From Streptomyces sp. NRRL F-5727 (GTDB lineage Bacteria; Actinomycetota; Actinomycetes; Streptomycetales; Streptomycetaceae): a stretch of DNA of 64,000 nt. Positions within the stretch are counted from its first letter, which is position 1. Each line of letters begins with the position of its first letter. The position numbers were made by a program, and so were the translations under genes. This document shows positions 50,305 through 59,715 of the stretch, piece by piece. The stretch covers positions 35,195 through 99,194 of the forward strand of contig NZ_JOGX01000027.1 in assembly GCF_000719555.1 (NCBI RefSeq). Reading direction: 5' to 3'. Below the pieces are notes generated by a model. It was not told the origin of the DNA. It did no database searches and saw only the letters and a list, made by a program, of their open reading frames with translations.

Positions 50305-52029
50305 TTGCGTAGAACCATTGCACTCGGGGGGACGGCCGCGCTGCTGGTGGCCGGGTTGGTCTCGGGGGCGTCCACGGCTGCCGCCGACGGCTGGGACCCC
50401 GGGTTCGACATCGAGGACCGGGTGATCCAGCCCGGGACGTGGCCCGCCGACGTGGGGCCGAACGGCGTCTCGTACGGCGACTCGTTCGAAGGCACCCTGG
50501 TGTACGCCTTCAGCAAGGCGCCGCTGACCGACGCGACGTGGGCGAAGGGCGGCTTCCCCGCCGGGATGTCGCTCAACGCCGGCGACTGCCAGGCGCGGGC
50601 GGGCGTGGTCGGGGTCTACACGTGCCCCGTATCGGACGAGGACTCCTACGGAGGCATCGAGGTCGCGGCCGCGGAGGGCACCGCCAACAACACCACACTC
50701 CACTACGGCTTCGTCTACGTCCCCCGCGGCGGGGACCTCGCGAAGGCCGTGAAGGAGGCGCAGACGGTCGACCTGCTGGTGGAGGACGGCCAGCACGCCG
50801 CCCGTACGGTCACCGCGAAGACGGCGGAGCACGTCGCCCAGAACACGATCGCGCTCACCACGCCGGCCGTGCCGGCCGGTTCGACGGTCACGCACACGGC
50901 GACCGTGCACGCGGTGGACAAGGGCACGCTCGACATCAACCTGGTGCCGGGCGAGGGCATGCGGCACTGGGAGGAGGGTGAGGTCCAGGTCGGCATCACC
51001 GGCGTCCGCCAGAGCTCCGCGACCACCGAGTGCGACGTCGTCAGCGGCTACCTCTCGCCCGGTGGCGTCCAGTGCGAGATCGACCCGGGCACGGACGGCC
51101 CGGTCGACGTCACCGTGTCGTACACGGTGAAGGCGTCTCCCTACGCGGCCGCGTGGGCGATCGACACGGTCGCGGAGTACCGCGTCTTCGACGCCGGCGA
51201 CAACCCGATGGCGCAGAGCGCGTTCTCGGTCCAGAGCTCCCGCCCGGTGCCCACGCACTACGCGATGATCTCGCGGGACAAGAGCGGACTGCTGCACTGG
51301 CACCACGGCACCGGCAGCGCCACCCAGCCGTTCCGGGAGTGGACGGAGACCGTGGGGCGGGGCTGGGGGATCTACAACGCCGTCACGAAGCTCGCTCCGA
51401 TCACGAGCGAGGCCGCCGGTGGCGGTGTCGTCGCGCGGGACACGTCCGGTGTGCTGTGGTCGTACCGGACCACCGGCAGCTCGTACGAGCCGCTCTCCGC
51501 GCGGGTGCGGGTCGGCAGTGGCTGGGGGATCTACAACCAGCTCGTCGGTGTCGGGGACGTCAGCGGTGACGGGCGGCCGGACATGATCGCCCGGGACGCG
51601 TCGGGTGTGCTGTGGCTGTACAAGGGCACGACGAGCACGACGGCGCCGTTCGCGACCCGGGTGCGGGTCGGCGGTGGCTGGGGGATCTACAACCAGTTCA
51701 CCGGGGCCGGTGACCTCAACGGCGACGGGCGGGCCGATCTGATCGCCCGTGACACGGCCGGTGTGCTGTGGCTGTACCCGGCGACGGGCCGCGCCGACGT
51801 GCCGTACGGCACGCGGGTGCGGGTCGGTTCGGGCTGGCACGGGTACTCGCTGGTGTCGTCCCCGGGTGACCTGACGGACGACGGGCGGGCCGACCTGGTC
51901 GCGCGGGACGGTGCCGGGAACGTGTACCTGTACAAGGGCACGGGCAGCGGTACGGCTCCGTACGCGGCCCGGGTGAGGATCTCGCTCGGCGAGAGCCCTT
52001 CCGCGTCCTCGCTGAACGCGCTGTTCTGA
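50305..52029 (+). CDS. Secreted FG-GAP/VCBS-repeat protein
   Basis: The 574-aa protein starts at TTG 50305 with GAAGGA upstream (longer in-frame starts would run into the tRNA). A signal peptide is at about 1-29 (RRTIALGGTAALLVAGLVSGASTAAA). The middle part (about 30-330) is an unassigned beta-rich region. The C-terminal third has at least four FG-GAP repeats, each with a DxNxDxRxD-type calcium loop (DVSGDGRPD, DLNGDGRAD, DLTDDGRAD) and a VLWLYKG strand, which fold as a beta-propeller. It is exported; the partner is unknown. Confidence 0.85.
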   Translation: MRRTIALGGTAALLVAGLVSGASTAAADGWDPGFDIEDRVIQPGTWPADVGPNGVSYGDSFEGTLVYAFSKAPLTDATWAKGGFPAGMSLNAGDCQARAGVVGVYTCPVSDEDSYGGIEVAAAEGTANNTTLHYGFVYVPRGGDLAKAVKEAQTVDLLVEDGQHAARTVTAKTAEHVAQNTIALTTPAVPAGSTVTHTATVHAVDKGTLDINLVPGEGMRHWEEGEVQVGITGVRQSSATTECDVVSGYLSPGGVQCEIDPGTDGPVDVTVSYTVKASPYAAAWAIDTVAEYRVFDAGDNPMAQSAFSVQSSRPVPTHYAMISRDKSGLLHWHHGTGSATQPFREWTETVGRGWGIYNAVTKLAPITSEAAGGGVVARDTSGVLWSYRTTGSSYEPLSARVRVGSGWGIYNQLVGVGDVSGDGRPDMIARDASGVLWLYKGTTSTTAPFATRVRVGGGWGIYNQFTGAGDLNGDGRADLIARDTAGVLWLYPATGRADVPYGTRVRVGSGWHGYSLVSSPGDLTDDGRADLVARDGAGNVYLYKGTGSGTAPYAARVRISLGESPSASSLNALF

Positions 52030-52040
52030 CGCGTGGGTGA

Positions 52041-52078
52041 CGAAGGCCCCGGACCCCGTGGGGGGTTCGGGGCCTTCG
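52041..52078. terminator. Terminator between secreted protein and FAD oxidoreductase
   Basis: A 17-bp stem with one G-U pair (CGAAGGCCCCGGACCCC at 52041-52057 with 52062-52078) and a 4-nt loop lies between convergent genes. Confidence 0.8.
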
Positions 52079-52104
52079 GCGTGTCCGGGGGCGTCGCGGG
52101 GGCG

Positions 52105-53499
52105 TCAGCGGCCGGCGATGCGGTTGGCCCAGGTCGCCACGCGGTCCGTGGTGGCCGTGTGGGTGGTGGTCTCGCGGTGGTCGGCGCCGCGGAAGGCGGC
52201 GTACATGGTCTGGACGCCGAGCCAGCGGAGGGGTTCCGGTTCCCACTTGCGGACCTTGTGGTTCACCCAGGGCAGGGTGGTGAGGTCGGTGGCGCCGCCC
52301 TGGCCGGAGTCCTGCTGGATGAGGTCGCGGAGGGTGCGGGCGGCGAGGTTGGTGGTGGCGACGCCGGAGCCGACGTAGCCGCCGGCCCAGCCGATGCCGG
52401 TGGTGCGGTCGAGGGTGGCGGTGGCGCACCAGTCGCGGGGGACACCGAGGACGCCGGACCAGGCGTGGTCGACGCGGACGCCGGCGAGCTGCGGGAAGAA
52501 GCGGATGAGGATCTCGCGGAGGGCTTCGATCGTCTGCGGCTGGGTGCGGCCGTCGTTGTCGGTCTTCGAGCCGTAGCGGTAGGGGACGCCGCGGCCGCCG
52601 AGCGCGATGCGGCCGTCGGCGGTGCGCTGGGCGTACATGTAGGCGTGGGCCATGTCGCCGAGGGTCTCCAGGCCGTTCCAGCCGATGGACGCCCACTGGG
52701 CGTCGGTCAGCGGCTCGGTGGCGATCATGGAGGAGTTCATGGGGAGCCAGGTGCGGCGCTGGCCGGCGAGGGAGGCGGTGAAGCCCTCGGTGCAGCGGAG
52801 GACGTACGGGGCGCGGACGGTGCCGTAGGGGGTGACGGCGTGCTTGGGCTTGATCTCGGTGACCGGGGTCGACTCGTGGATGGTCACGCCGAGGGCTTCG
52901 ACGGCGGCGCGGAGCCCGGCGACGAGCTTGACGGGGTGGAGGCGGGCGCCGTGCGGGGTCCAGGAGGAGCCGACGGCGCCGGCGACGCGGATGCGGTCGG
53001 CGGTCTCGCGGGCGCCGTAGATCTCGCGGTCGGTCTCGCCGAAGGCGTGCTCGACGGCGTGGAACTCCTTGAGGCGGGCGAGCTGGGCGGGGGAGAGGGC
53101 GACCTCCAGGACGCCGCCGCGGTGCTGGTCGGCGTCGACCTTCTCGGCGTCGAGGACGTCGAGGACCTCGGTGACGGTGGCGTTCATGGCCTGCTGGAGG
53201 CGGACGGCGGCGTCGTGGCCGTGCAGCTTGGCGTAGCGGTCGCGGCCGGCGATGCCGTTGTAGAGCCAGCCGCCGTTGCGGCCGGAGGCGCCGTAGCCGC
53301 AGAAGCGGGCCTCCAGGACGACGATGTCGAGGAAGGGCACCGCCTTCTTGAGGTAGTAGGCGGTCCACAGGCCGGTGTAGCCGCCGCCGACGATGCAGAC
53401 GTCGGCGGTCCGGTCGCCGGGGAGCGGTTCGCGGGGGTCCGGCAGGCCCTGCTGCGCGAACCAGAACGAGATGCCGCCGTTGACCGTGCTGGTGTTCAT
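52105..53499 (-). CDS. FAD-dependent amine/amino-acid oxidoreductase (DadA/PuuB type)
   Basis: The 464-aa protein has an N-terminal FAD-binding motif VCIVGGGYTGLWTAYYL (about 34-50, GxGxxG), the Glu of the second strand (VVLEARFCGYGASGRNGGWLYNG) and the C-terminal GWAGGYVGSGVATTNLAARTL. The RNGGW motif is typical of the DadA/gamma-glutamylputrescine-oxidase subgroup. It oxidises an amine or amino acid and passes electrons on or to oxygen. The start is ATG 53499. No polyamine genes are adjacent, so the substrate is open. Confidence 0.9.
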   Translation of the reverse strand: MNTSTVNGGISFWFAQQGLPDPREPLPGDRTADVCIVGGGYTGLWTAYYLKKAVPFLDIVVLEARFCGYGASGRNGGWLYNGIAGRDRYAKLHGHDAAVRLQQAMNATVTEVLDVLDAEKVDADQHRGGVLEVALSPAQLARLKEFHAVEHAFGETDREIYGARETADRIRVAGAVGSSWTPHGARLHPVKLVAGLRAAVEALGVTIHESTPVTEIKPKHAVTPYGTVRAPYVLRCTEGFTASLAGQRRTWLPMNSSMIATEPLTDAQWASIGWNGLETLGDMAHAYMYAQRTADGRIALGGRGVPYRYGSKTDNDGRTQPQTIEALREILIRFFPQLAGVRVDHAWSGVLGVPRDWCATATLDRTTGIGWAGGYVGSGVATTNLAARTLRDLIQQDSGQGGATDLTTLPWVNHKVRKWEPEPLRWLGVQTMYAAFRGADHRETTTHTATTDRVATWANRIAGR

Positions 53500-53639
53500 G
53501 TTGTCCCTCTTCCCGGTGCGTGGCGGGAGGGTACCGGGGGCGTTGGTCCTCTGGAAACGGGTCCTTCGGCGGCGGAGGGCGGGTGCGGGCGCGCCTAGGT
53601 TCGGGGGTGCGGATTCCGTCGCTCCGGAAGGATCCCTCC

Positions 53640-54368
53640 ATGTCTGTGCGCAGGACTCGGCGCGCCCTCGGGGCCGTGGTCGCCGCGGGTCTCATCGGCC
53701 TTGCGGGGGTGGGGTGTTCGGTGGGCGGGGGCGGTTCGGCGGCGGCGGCCGGGGAGGCGGCGCCGGCGCCGGCGGGGACGGTGCGGGTGTCGGGTGCGCT
53801 GCCGTCGGCGGTGGAGGGTACGAAGATCGTCGTCGGTGACGCGGGCGCGCCGCACACGGTGACGGTGTACGCGGATCCGCGCTGCCCGTACTGCGCGAGG
53901 TTCGAGGCGGCCGGGGGCGCGGTGCCGGCCGGGCGGGCGGCGAGGGGCGAGCTGGGGGTCGCGTACGTGATCGCCTCCTTCCTGGACGCGCGGACCGGCG
54001 GGACGGCGTCGGCGCGGGCCGCGACCGCGCTGCGGGCGGCGGCGGACGCGGGTCCGGGGAGGTTCGCCGCGTTCCGGGCGGCGCTGTTCGCCGCGCAGCC
54101 GGCGGGGGAGCCGGAGGACGCCTTCACCGCCGACGATCTGCTGCGGATCGCCGACCGGGTGGAGGGGCTGCGGGGCGACGCCTTCGACCGGGCGGTGCGG
54201 GGCGGGACCCGCGGGGCGTGGGTGGCGGACGCGGAGCGGGCGTTCGAGGAGTCGGGGGTGGGCGGCACGCCGGCGGTGGAGGTGGACGGGGAGGTGCTGG
54301 ACGGCGGGGACGGGCTGTACGAGGCGGGGGCGTTCGGGAGGCTGCTGGACGGGGCGCTGGGGTCGTAG
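53640..54368 (+). CDS. DsbA-like thioredoxin-fold lipoprotein
   Basis: The 242-aa protein starts at ATG 53640. Signal peptide and lipobox LAGVGC (Cys about 26) anchor it outside the membrane. The thioredoxin-fold domain has the redox motif CPYC (in ADPRCPYCARFE, about 79-82), a helical insertion and a cis-Pro region GGTPAVEVDG. It is a DsbA/DsbG-type disulfide oxidase or isomerase of the cell surface. It begins a plus-strand run of four genes up to 56125. Confidence 0.9.
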   Translation: MSVRRTRRALGAVVAAGLIGLAGVGCSVGGGGSAAAAGEAAPAPAGTVRVSGALPSAVEGTKIVVGDAGAPHTVTVYADPRCPYCARFEAAGGAVPAGRAARGELGVAYVIASFLDARTGGTASARAATALRAAADAGPGRFAAFRAALFAAQPAGEPEDAFTADDLLRIADRVEGLRGDAFDRAVRGGTRGAWVADAERAFEESGVGGTPAVEVDGEVLDGGDGLYEAGAFGRLLDGALGS

Positions 54369-54378
54369 GGTCGGGTGG

Positions 54379-55266
54379 GTGATCGACGTACCCGAGGAAC
54401 TCGCGCACAGTCAGTCGAAGTACAACGGCGAGGCGGGGCGGGCCTTCGTCGCCGCGTTGCCCGGGCGGGCGGAGGAGTTCCTCGGGCGGTGGGGGCTGCG
54501 GCTCGACGGGCGCTCGATGCATGGCGTGGCGTCGCTGGTGCTGCCGGTGGTGCGGGCGGACGGTACGCCGGCGGCGCTGAAGCTCCAGCTCCTCGACGAG
54601 GAGACCGAGGGGGAGCCGGCGGCGTTGCGCGCGTGGGCCGGGGACGGGGTGGTACAGCTTCTGGAGCACGATCCGGAGACGGGCACGATGCTGCTCGAAC
54701 GGGCCGACCCCGCACGGCACTTGTCGCGTCTGGGGGACGAGCGGGAGGCGGTACGGGTGCTGGCCGGGCTGCTGGCGAGGCTGTCGGTCCGGCCGGCGCC
54801 GCCCGGTCTGCGGCGGCTCGACGCGATCGCGGCCCGGATGCTCGCGCGGACGCCGGGGGCGGTGGCGCGGCTCGGTGCGCAGGACGCGGCGCTGCTCGCG
54901 GACTGCGCGGCCGCCGTGCGGGAGGTGGCGGGCGAGGCGGGGGACCGGCTGCTCCACTGGGACCTGCACTACGACAACGTGCTGGGTGCGGAGCGCGAGC
55001 CGTGGCTGGTCATCGACCCGAAGCCGCTCTCCGGCGATCCGGGCTTCGAGCTGCTGCCGGCGCTGACCAACCTCTGGAACCCCGACCCGGCCGTGATCCG
55101 ATGGCGCTTCGACCTGCTCACCGAGCGGTTGGGGCTCGACCGTGAGCGGGCGCTGGCGTGGACGCTGGGGCGGGTGCTGCAGAACGGGCTGTGGGAGGTC
55201 GAGGAGGGCGAGGACGAGCTCGGCGCGGCCCAGGTGGTCGTCGCGCGGGCGCTGCTGGCACGCTGA
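54379..55266 (+). CDS. APH(6)/hydroxyurea-kinase-like phosphotransferase
   Basis: The 295-aa protein starts at GTG 54379, 10 nt after the preceding stop. Kinase-like motifs: MLLERADPARHLSRL (hinge region of the APH(6)/Hur family), the catalytic loop LLHWDLHYDNVLG (Asp about 197) and the metal motif VIDPKPLSGDPGFEL. Relatives phosphorylate streptomycin or hydroxyurea. The small size and chromosomal, non-cluster setting suggest a housekeeping or unknown-substrate kinase. Confidence 0.85.
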   Translation: MIDVPEELAHSQSKYNGEAGRAFVAALPGRAEEFLGRWGLRLDGRSMHGVASLVLPVVRADGTPAALKLQLLDEETEGEPAALRAWAGDGVVQLLEHDPETGTMLLERADPARHLSRLGDEREAVRVLAGLLARLSVRPAPPGLRRLDAIAARMLARTPGAVARLGAQDAALLADCAAAVREVAGEAGDRLLHWDLHYDNVLGAEREPWLVIDPKPLSGDPGFELLPALTNLWNPDPAVIRWRFDLLTERLGLDRERALAWTLGRVLQNGLWEVEEGEDELGAAQVVVARALLAR

Positions 55267-55270
55267 GGGC

Positions 55271-55753
55271 ATGATCCGTACCGCCACTCCGGCCGACGTG
55301 CCCGTCATCCATGCCCTGATCCGTGACCTCGCGGAGTACGAGAAGGCCCTCGACGAGGTCCGTGCCACGCCCGACCAGCTGCACGAGGCGCTGTTCGGCG
55401 AGCGGCCCGCCGCCTTCGCCCACATCGCGGAGACCGAGGACGGGGAGCCGGTCGGCTTCGCGCTCTGGTTCCTGAACTTCTCGACCTGGCGGGGGGTCCA
55501 CGGCATCTACCTGGAGGACCTGTACGTCCGTCCGGAGGCGCGCGGCGGCGGTCACGGCAAGGCGCTGCTGACGGAGCTGGCGCGGATCTGCGTGGAGCGC
55601 GGCTACGAGCGGCTGGAGTGGTCGGTGCTGAACTGGAACCGGCCGTCGATCGACTTCTACGAGTCGCTGGGCGCCCGCCCGCAGGACGAGTGGTCGGTCT
55701 ACCGTCTGACGGACGGGGCCCTGGCGGCGCTGGGCGCCCCGGTGACGGTGTAG
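55271..55753 (+). CDS. GNAT N-acetyltransferase (diamine/thialysine type)
   Basis: The 160-aa protein starts at ATG 55271, 4 nt after the kinase-like stop. Motifs: IRDLAEYEKALDEVRATPDQL near the N-terminus (a hallmark of the SSAT/thialysine acetyltransferase group), the acetyl-CoA loop VRPEARGGGHGKALLTELA and the C-terminal RPSIDFYESLGARPQDEW. It probably acetylates a small diamine or lysine analogue. Confidence 0.9.
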   Translation: MIRTATPADVPVIHALIRDLAEYEKALDEVRATPDQLHEALFGERPAAFAHIAETEDGEPVGFALWFLNFSTWRGVHGIYLEDLYVRPEARGGGHGKALLTELARICVERGYERLEWSVLNWNRPSIDFYESLGARPQDEWSVYRLTDGALAALGAPVTV

Positions 55754-55762
55754 GAAGTCCCT

Positions 55763-56125
55763 ATGTGCAACGACCACGGCAATCACGGCGACGACATGGG
55801 CGTCGAGGCCCGTTTCCAGCGGATCACCGCCTTCGTCGAGGCGCGGCTGACGCCGCTCTTCGACCCGGCGAACGGCAGCGACCACGGTTTCGGGATGGAC
55901 GACACCTCCCGCGCCCTGCGGGCGCTGCGCTACACGGTGCAGGCGGCCTCGCAGGTCGGCGGTCTGGTGGAGAAGCGGGAGACGGCGCCGGAGCTGCGTC
56001 AGGTGGTGGACCAGGCGCTGGAGCACAACTGGGACGCGCTGCGCTCCATCGCCCGGATGTGGGAGGACCACGAGGACTTCCGGAAGGAGTTCAAGGCGCA
56101 CTCCTGGGACGTGCTCGGCGTCTGA
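55763..56125 (+). CDS. Small helical protein of unknown function
   Basis: The 120-aa cytoplasmic protein begins MCNDHGNHGDDMG, with a Cys/His/Asp-rich start, and continues as amphipathic helices (RFQRITAFVEARLTPLF, ALRALRYTVQAASQVGGLVEK, ALEHNWDALRSIARMWEDHEDFRKEFKAHSWD). No family is recognised. It starts 10 nt after the GNAT gene and ends the plus-strand run. Confidence 0.75.
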   Translation: MCNDHGNHGDDMGVEARFQRITAFVEARLTPLFDPANGSDHGFGMDDTSRALRALRYTVQAASQVGGLVEKRETAPELRQVVDQALEHNWDALRSIARMWEDHEDFRKEFKAHSWDVLGV

Positions 56126-56132
56126 GCCTCCC

Positions 56133-57131
56133 TCAGGGAACGAGTACCACCTTGCCCATCGTGCCCCGGGTCTCCAGGGCGCGGTGGGCTTCTGCCGCTT
56201 CGGCGAGGGGGAAGGGGTGGACGGCGGGGCGGAGGGTGCCGTCGGAGGCGGCGGCGAGGGCGGCGAGTTCGAGCTTCCGGACGTCGCCGCCGGCCTTCTG
56301 GATCATGACGGGGCCGAGGACGGAGCCGGAGGTGATGCCGCGTGCGGTCAGTTCCTCCTCGGTGAAGGTGAGGGCTTCGCCGTCGTGGAGTCCGGTGCTG
56401 GACCAGCCGAAGACGAGGTGCTGTCCGCCCTTGCCGAGGAGGTCGACGGCGGCGCGGCCGGTGGCGCCGCCGACGGAGTCGAAGACGACGGTGGCGGTGC
56501 GGTCGCCGAGGAAGGCGCGGACCCGGTCGGGCCAGTCGGGGCGGGTGTAGTCGACGGCGAGGTCGGCGCCGTTCTCGTGGACGCGGGCGACCTTGGCGGG
56601 GCCGCCGGCGAGGCCGATGACGGTGGCGCCGGCGTTCTTCGCGTACTGGACGAGGAGGGTGCCGATGCCGCCGGCGGCGGCGGGGACGATCGCGACCGAG
56701 TCCGGGCCGAGGTCGGTGAACTGGAGGATGCCGAAGGTGGTGCGGCCGGTGCCGATCATGGCGACGGCCTCGGCCTCGCCGAGGTGGTCGGGGAGTTCGT
56801 GGAGGCGGGCGGCGTCGGTGACGGCGAGGTCGGCGTAGCCGCCGGGGTTCATGCCGAGGTGGGCGACGACGCGCTTGCCGAGCCAGGCGGGGTCGGTGCC
56901 GTCGCCGACGGCGTCGACGGTGCCGGCGACCTCGCGGCCGGGGACGGTGGGGAGGGTGGCGGGGGCCGGGAAGGGGCCGGTCATGCCCTGGCGGAGGGCG
57001 GTGTCGAGGAGGTGGACGCCGGCGGCGGCCACGGCGATCCGGACCTGCCCGGGACCGGGCACCGGGTCGGGCACCTCTTCGTAGGTGAGGTTCTCGGCGG
57101 GGCCGAAGGCGTGGAGGCGGATGGCGTGCAT
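56133..57131 (-). CDS. NADPH:quinone oxidoreductase-like zinc-free dehydrogenase (MDR)
   Basis: The 332-aa protein starts at ATG 57131. It has the MDR layout: GroES-like N-terminal domain (VPGREVAGTVDAVGDG) without zinc-ligand Cys, and a Rossmann domain with the nucleotide motif VPAAAGGIGTLLVQYAKNAGATVIGLAG (AAGGIG, about 152). It probably reduces quinones or enones using NADPH. It converges on the plus-strand gene ending at 56125. Confidence 0.9.
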   Translation of the reverse strand: MHAIRLHAFGPAENLTYEEVPDPVPGPGQVRIAVAAAGVHLLDTALRQGMTGPFPAPATLPTVPGREVAGTVDAVGDGTDPAWLGKRVVAHLGMNPGGYADLAVTDAARLHELPDHLGEAEAVAMIGTGRTTFGILQFTDLGPDSVAIVPAAAGGIGTLLVQYAKNAGATVIGLAGGPAKVARVHENGADLAVDYTRPDWPDRVRAFLGDRTATVVFDSVGGATGRAAVDLLGKGGQHLVFGWSSTGLHDGEALTFTEEELTARGITSGSVLGPVMIQKAGGDVRKLELAALAAASDGTLRPAVHPFPLAEAAEAHRALETRGTMGKVVLVP

Positions 57132-57243
57132 GACGGTTCCCCTGACGTCGTCGCGTGCGTGCGGTCGCGACCCAGGCTCGTACCTCGACCTCGCTTGAGG
57201 TCAAGGGCGGGTGGCTGTCGGTGGCGTGCGCCACGATGGGCGC

Positions 57244-57900
57244 ATGAAGCGAAAGACCAAGGCGCCCCGCCGGGTGGAGCTGCGACTGCCGCCTCTGGAG
57301 TCGTACGAGGGCGGGCTGGAGCCCGACGGGGACTATGACGGCCTGGAGCTGGCCGGGCTCGATCTGGCGGGCTCCCCGGGGGAGGGTGCACGGTTCCTGG
57401 ACTGTCTGGTGCGGGAGTGCGCGCTGGACGGGGCGCGGCTGACGGGGGCGCGTTTCCTGGACTCGCGTCTGGAGTCCGTACGGGGCGTGGGCGCCGATCT
57501 GTCGGGGGCGCAGCTGCGGGACGCGGAGGTCGTGGAGGCGCGGTTCGGGGGGACGCAGCTGCACGGCTCGGCGTGGCAGGGGGTGCTCGTGCGGGGCGGG
57601 AAGTGGGACTACCCGAACCTACGGGCGGCGACGCTGCGGGACGTCGTCTTCGAGGGGTGCGTGCTGGTGGAGCCGGACTTCGGCGGGGCGGTCCTGGAGC
57701 GGGTCGCGTTCGTGGACTGCGAGCTGGTCGGGGTGGACTTCGCCGGGGCGAGGCTGACGGATGTGGATCTGCGCGGGGTGCGCCGCCTGGAGATCGCGCG
57801 CGGGGTGGAGTCCCTGGCGGGCGCGGTGATCTCGCCGGCGCAGCTGCTCGACCTGGCGCCGGTCCTCGCGGCGCGGCTGGGGGTGCGGGTGGAGGAGTGA
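57244..57900 (+). CDS. Pentapeptide-repeat protein
   Basis: The 218-aa protein starts at ATG 57244. From about residue 45 to 190 it follows the A(D/N)LXX-type pentapeptide pattern (for example GARLTGARFLDSRL, GADLSGAQLRDAEV and FAGARLTDVDLRGV), which forms a right-handed beta-helix. Some such proteins mimic DNA and protect gyrase from quinolones, but most are of unknown role. It diverges from the quinone reductase. Confidence 0.85.
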   Translation: MKRKTKAPRRVELRLPPLESYEGGLEPDGDYDGLELAGLDLAGSPGEGARFLDCLVRECALDGARLTGARFLDSRLESVRGVGADLSGAQLRDAEVVEARFGGTQLHGSAWQGVLVRGGKWDYPNLRAATLRDVVFEGCVLVEPDFGGAVLERVAFVDCELVGVDFAGARLTDVDLRGVRRLEIARGVESLAGAVISPAQLLDLAPVLAARLGVRVEE

Positions 57901-57910
57901 GGCCCGGGGG

Positions 57911-58411
57911 TCACTTCACGCGGGGGAAGCGGGCCTGGAGGTCCCAGACGGCCGGGTTGTCGGCGAGGCCCTCGTGCATGTCGGTGAGGTCGGCGATCAG
58001 GTCGTGGAGGAAGTCGCGGGCCTCGCGGCGGAGTTCGGTGTGGGAGAAGGTGAGCGGGCGTTCGTCGCCGGGCATCCAGTCCGCCTCGACGTCGACCCAG
58101 CCGAAGCGGCGTTCGAAGAGCATCAGGTCCGAGGACTCGGTGAAGTCGAGTTCGGCGTACTGGGGGCGGGAGGCGCGGCTGCCCTGGGGGTCGCGGTCGA
58201 GCTGTTCGACGATGTCGCAGAGCGCCCACGCGAAGTCGAGGACCGGCACCCATCCCCAGGCTGTGGACACCTCCCGGTCCTCCTCGGTGTCCGCGAGGTA
58301 GACGTCCCCGCAGAAGAGGTCGTGCCGCAGCGCGTGCACGTCCGCCCGCCGGTAGTCGGTCTGCGGGGGGTCGGGGAAGCGCCGGGAGAGGGAGTAGCCG
58401 ATGTCGAGCAC
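57911..58411 (-). CDS. Conserved protein of unknown function
   Basis: The 166-aa protein (GTG 58411) has no signal peptide or membrane helix. It has several Trp and acidic residues (STAWGWVPVLDFAWALCDIVEQLD, FGWVDVEADWMPGDE) and a C-terminal helix REARDFLHDLIADLTDMHEGLAD. The pattern is like the small immunity-type or DUF proteins found in actinobacteria but cannot be assigned. It converges on the pentapeptide gene. Confidence 0.7.
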   Translation of the reverse strand: MLDIGYSLSRRFPDPPQTDYRRADVHALRHDLFCGDVYLADTEEDREVSTAWGWVPVLDFAWALCDIVEQLDRDPQGSRASRPQYAELDFTESSDLMLFERRFGWVDVEADWMPGDERPLTFSHTELRREARDFLHDLIADLTDMHEGLADNPAVWDLQARFPRVK

Positions 58412-58442
58412 CCACCGATGGTGTCACGCTCCCGGCCCGGCG

Positions 58443-59648
58443 TCAGACGCGGTGGGTCGCCCGGGCCAGCCTCGGGCCCAGCCAGCGCTTGAGGCGGCGC
58501 AGGGCCTCCAGGCGGCCGGCGGCGCGGTCGATCCGGTAGTAGAGCTGCGGGGGGACGTACGGCAGGAGGGGGGAGTGGCGCTGGCCGAGGAGGGCGAACA
58601 TCCGGTCCGGCTCCAGGCCCATGTAGCGGGGCAGGTTCTCGTACCACTGGGCGCTGAGGCGGGCCGCGCTCTGGGCGGAGACGAGTTCGGCGCGCCGCCG
58701 CCGGCCGTAGGCGGTGAGGGCGGTGTCGAGGTCGTCCGGGTGGCTGCGGAGGGCGTCGGCCAGGGCCAGTGCGTCCTCCAGGGCGAGGGTGGTGCCGGCG
58801 CCGATCGAGTAGTGGGTGGTGTGGGCGGCGTCGCCGAGGAGGACGGTCCGGCCGTGGTGCCAGGCGCGGGTGGTCAGGGTGCGGAAGCGGAGCCACTGGG
58901 CGGGTTCGGCGCCCCGGTCGCGGCCGATCAGCTCGTGCCCGTCGAGGAGGTCGTGGAAGAGCTTCTCCAGGAGCGCCAGGCAGTCGCCCTCGGCCATGGT
59001 GTCCAGGCCGAGGCCGGTCCAGGTGCCGGGGGCGCACTCGACGACGCAGGTGGAGCGCTCGCCGCTGAAGCCGTAGGCGTAGCACCAGATCCAGCCGTGC
59101 TCGGTCTCCTTGAAGGCGAAGCTGAAGGAGTCGAACACCTTGCTGGTGCCGAGCCAGATGTACGGGTTGCGGCCGGTGGCGAAGGCGGTGCCGTAGTGGT
59201 CGGCGTGCGCCTCGCGCAGGACGCTGTGGACGCCGTCGGCGGCGACGACCAGGTCCGCGTCGGCCAGCTCCGGCGCGTCCGGGCCGGCGATCGGGTGCTC
59301 GTACGCGACCTCGACGCCGAGCGCGGCGGCCCGGTCGGCGAGCAGTCCGAGCATGCGGCGGCGGCCGATGCCGAAGCCGGCGTCGCCGCGGTGGACGGTC
59401 CGCTCGTCGCGGACGATCGCGAGGCCGTCGGTCCAGGTCACCGAGGCGTCGGCGACGGCGGCGGCGGACTCCGGGTCGCCGGCCCGCAGCTTGTCGAGGA
59501 GCCCGGCCCAGTAGGTGACGCCCCAGCCGTAGGTGGAGCCGGCCGCGTTCCGCTCGTACACGGCGATCTCGTGGGACGGGTCCTGGCGCTTCAGCAGGAT
59601 CGAGAGGTACAGGCCGGCGGGCCCGCCACCGACGACGGCGATCTTCAC
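58443..59648 (-). CDS. FAD-dependent aromatic monooxygenase
   Basis: The 401-aa protein starts at GTG 59648 (VKIAVVGGGPAGLYLSILL). It has the GxGxxG FAD motif at residues 7-12, an ADLVVAADGVHSVLR strand with the DG motif (about 145-160) and the GD motif VLLGDAAHTTHYSIGAGTTLALEDA (about 270-295). GWGVTYWAGLLDKL resembles salicylyl-CoA, anthraniloyl-CoA and VioD-type hydroxylases. It is a single-component NAD(P)H flavin hydroxylase of an aromatic substrate, not identified further. Confidence 0.88.
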   Translation of the reverse strand: MKIAVVGGGPAGLYLSILLKRQDPSHEIAVYERNAAGSTYGWGVTYWAGLLDKLRAGDPESAAAVADASVTWTDGLAIVRDERTVHRGDAGFGIGRRRMLGLLADRAAALGVEVAYEHPIAGPDAPELADADLVVAADGVHSVLREAHADHYGTAFATGRNPYIWLGTSKVFDSFSFAFKETEHGWIWCYAYGFSGERSTCVVECAPGTWTGLGLDTMAEGDCLALLEKLFHDLLDGHELIGRDRGAEPAQWLRFRTLTTRAWHHGRTVLLGDAAHTTHYSIGAGTTLALEDALALADALRSHPDDLDTALTAYGRRRRAELVSAQSAARLSAQWYENLPRYMGLEPDRMFALLGQRHSPLLPYVPPQLYYRIDRAAGRLEALRRLKRWLGPRLARATHRV

Positions 59649-59715
59649 GTGCGCTCCCACGGGGACATGACGCTGTGCACTGGAACGACAGCGCACGGTA
59701 GCAGCCCCGGGGGGC

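Noticed and set aside
51716..54715. 999-codon minus-strand open frame
   Set aside because: Shadow of the FG-GAP, oxidoreductase and DsbA-like genes; Arg/Pro/Ala composition only.
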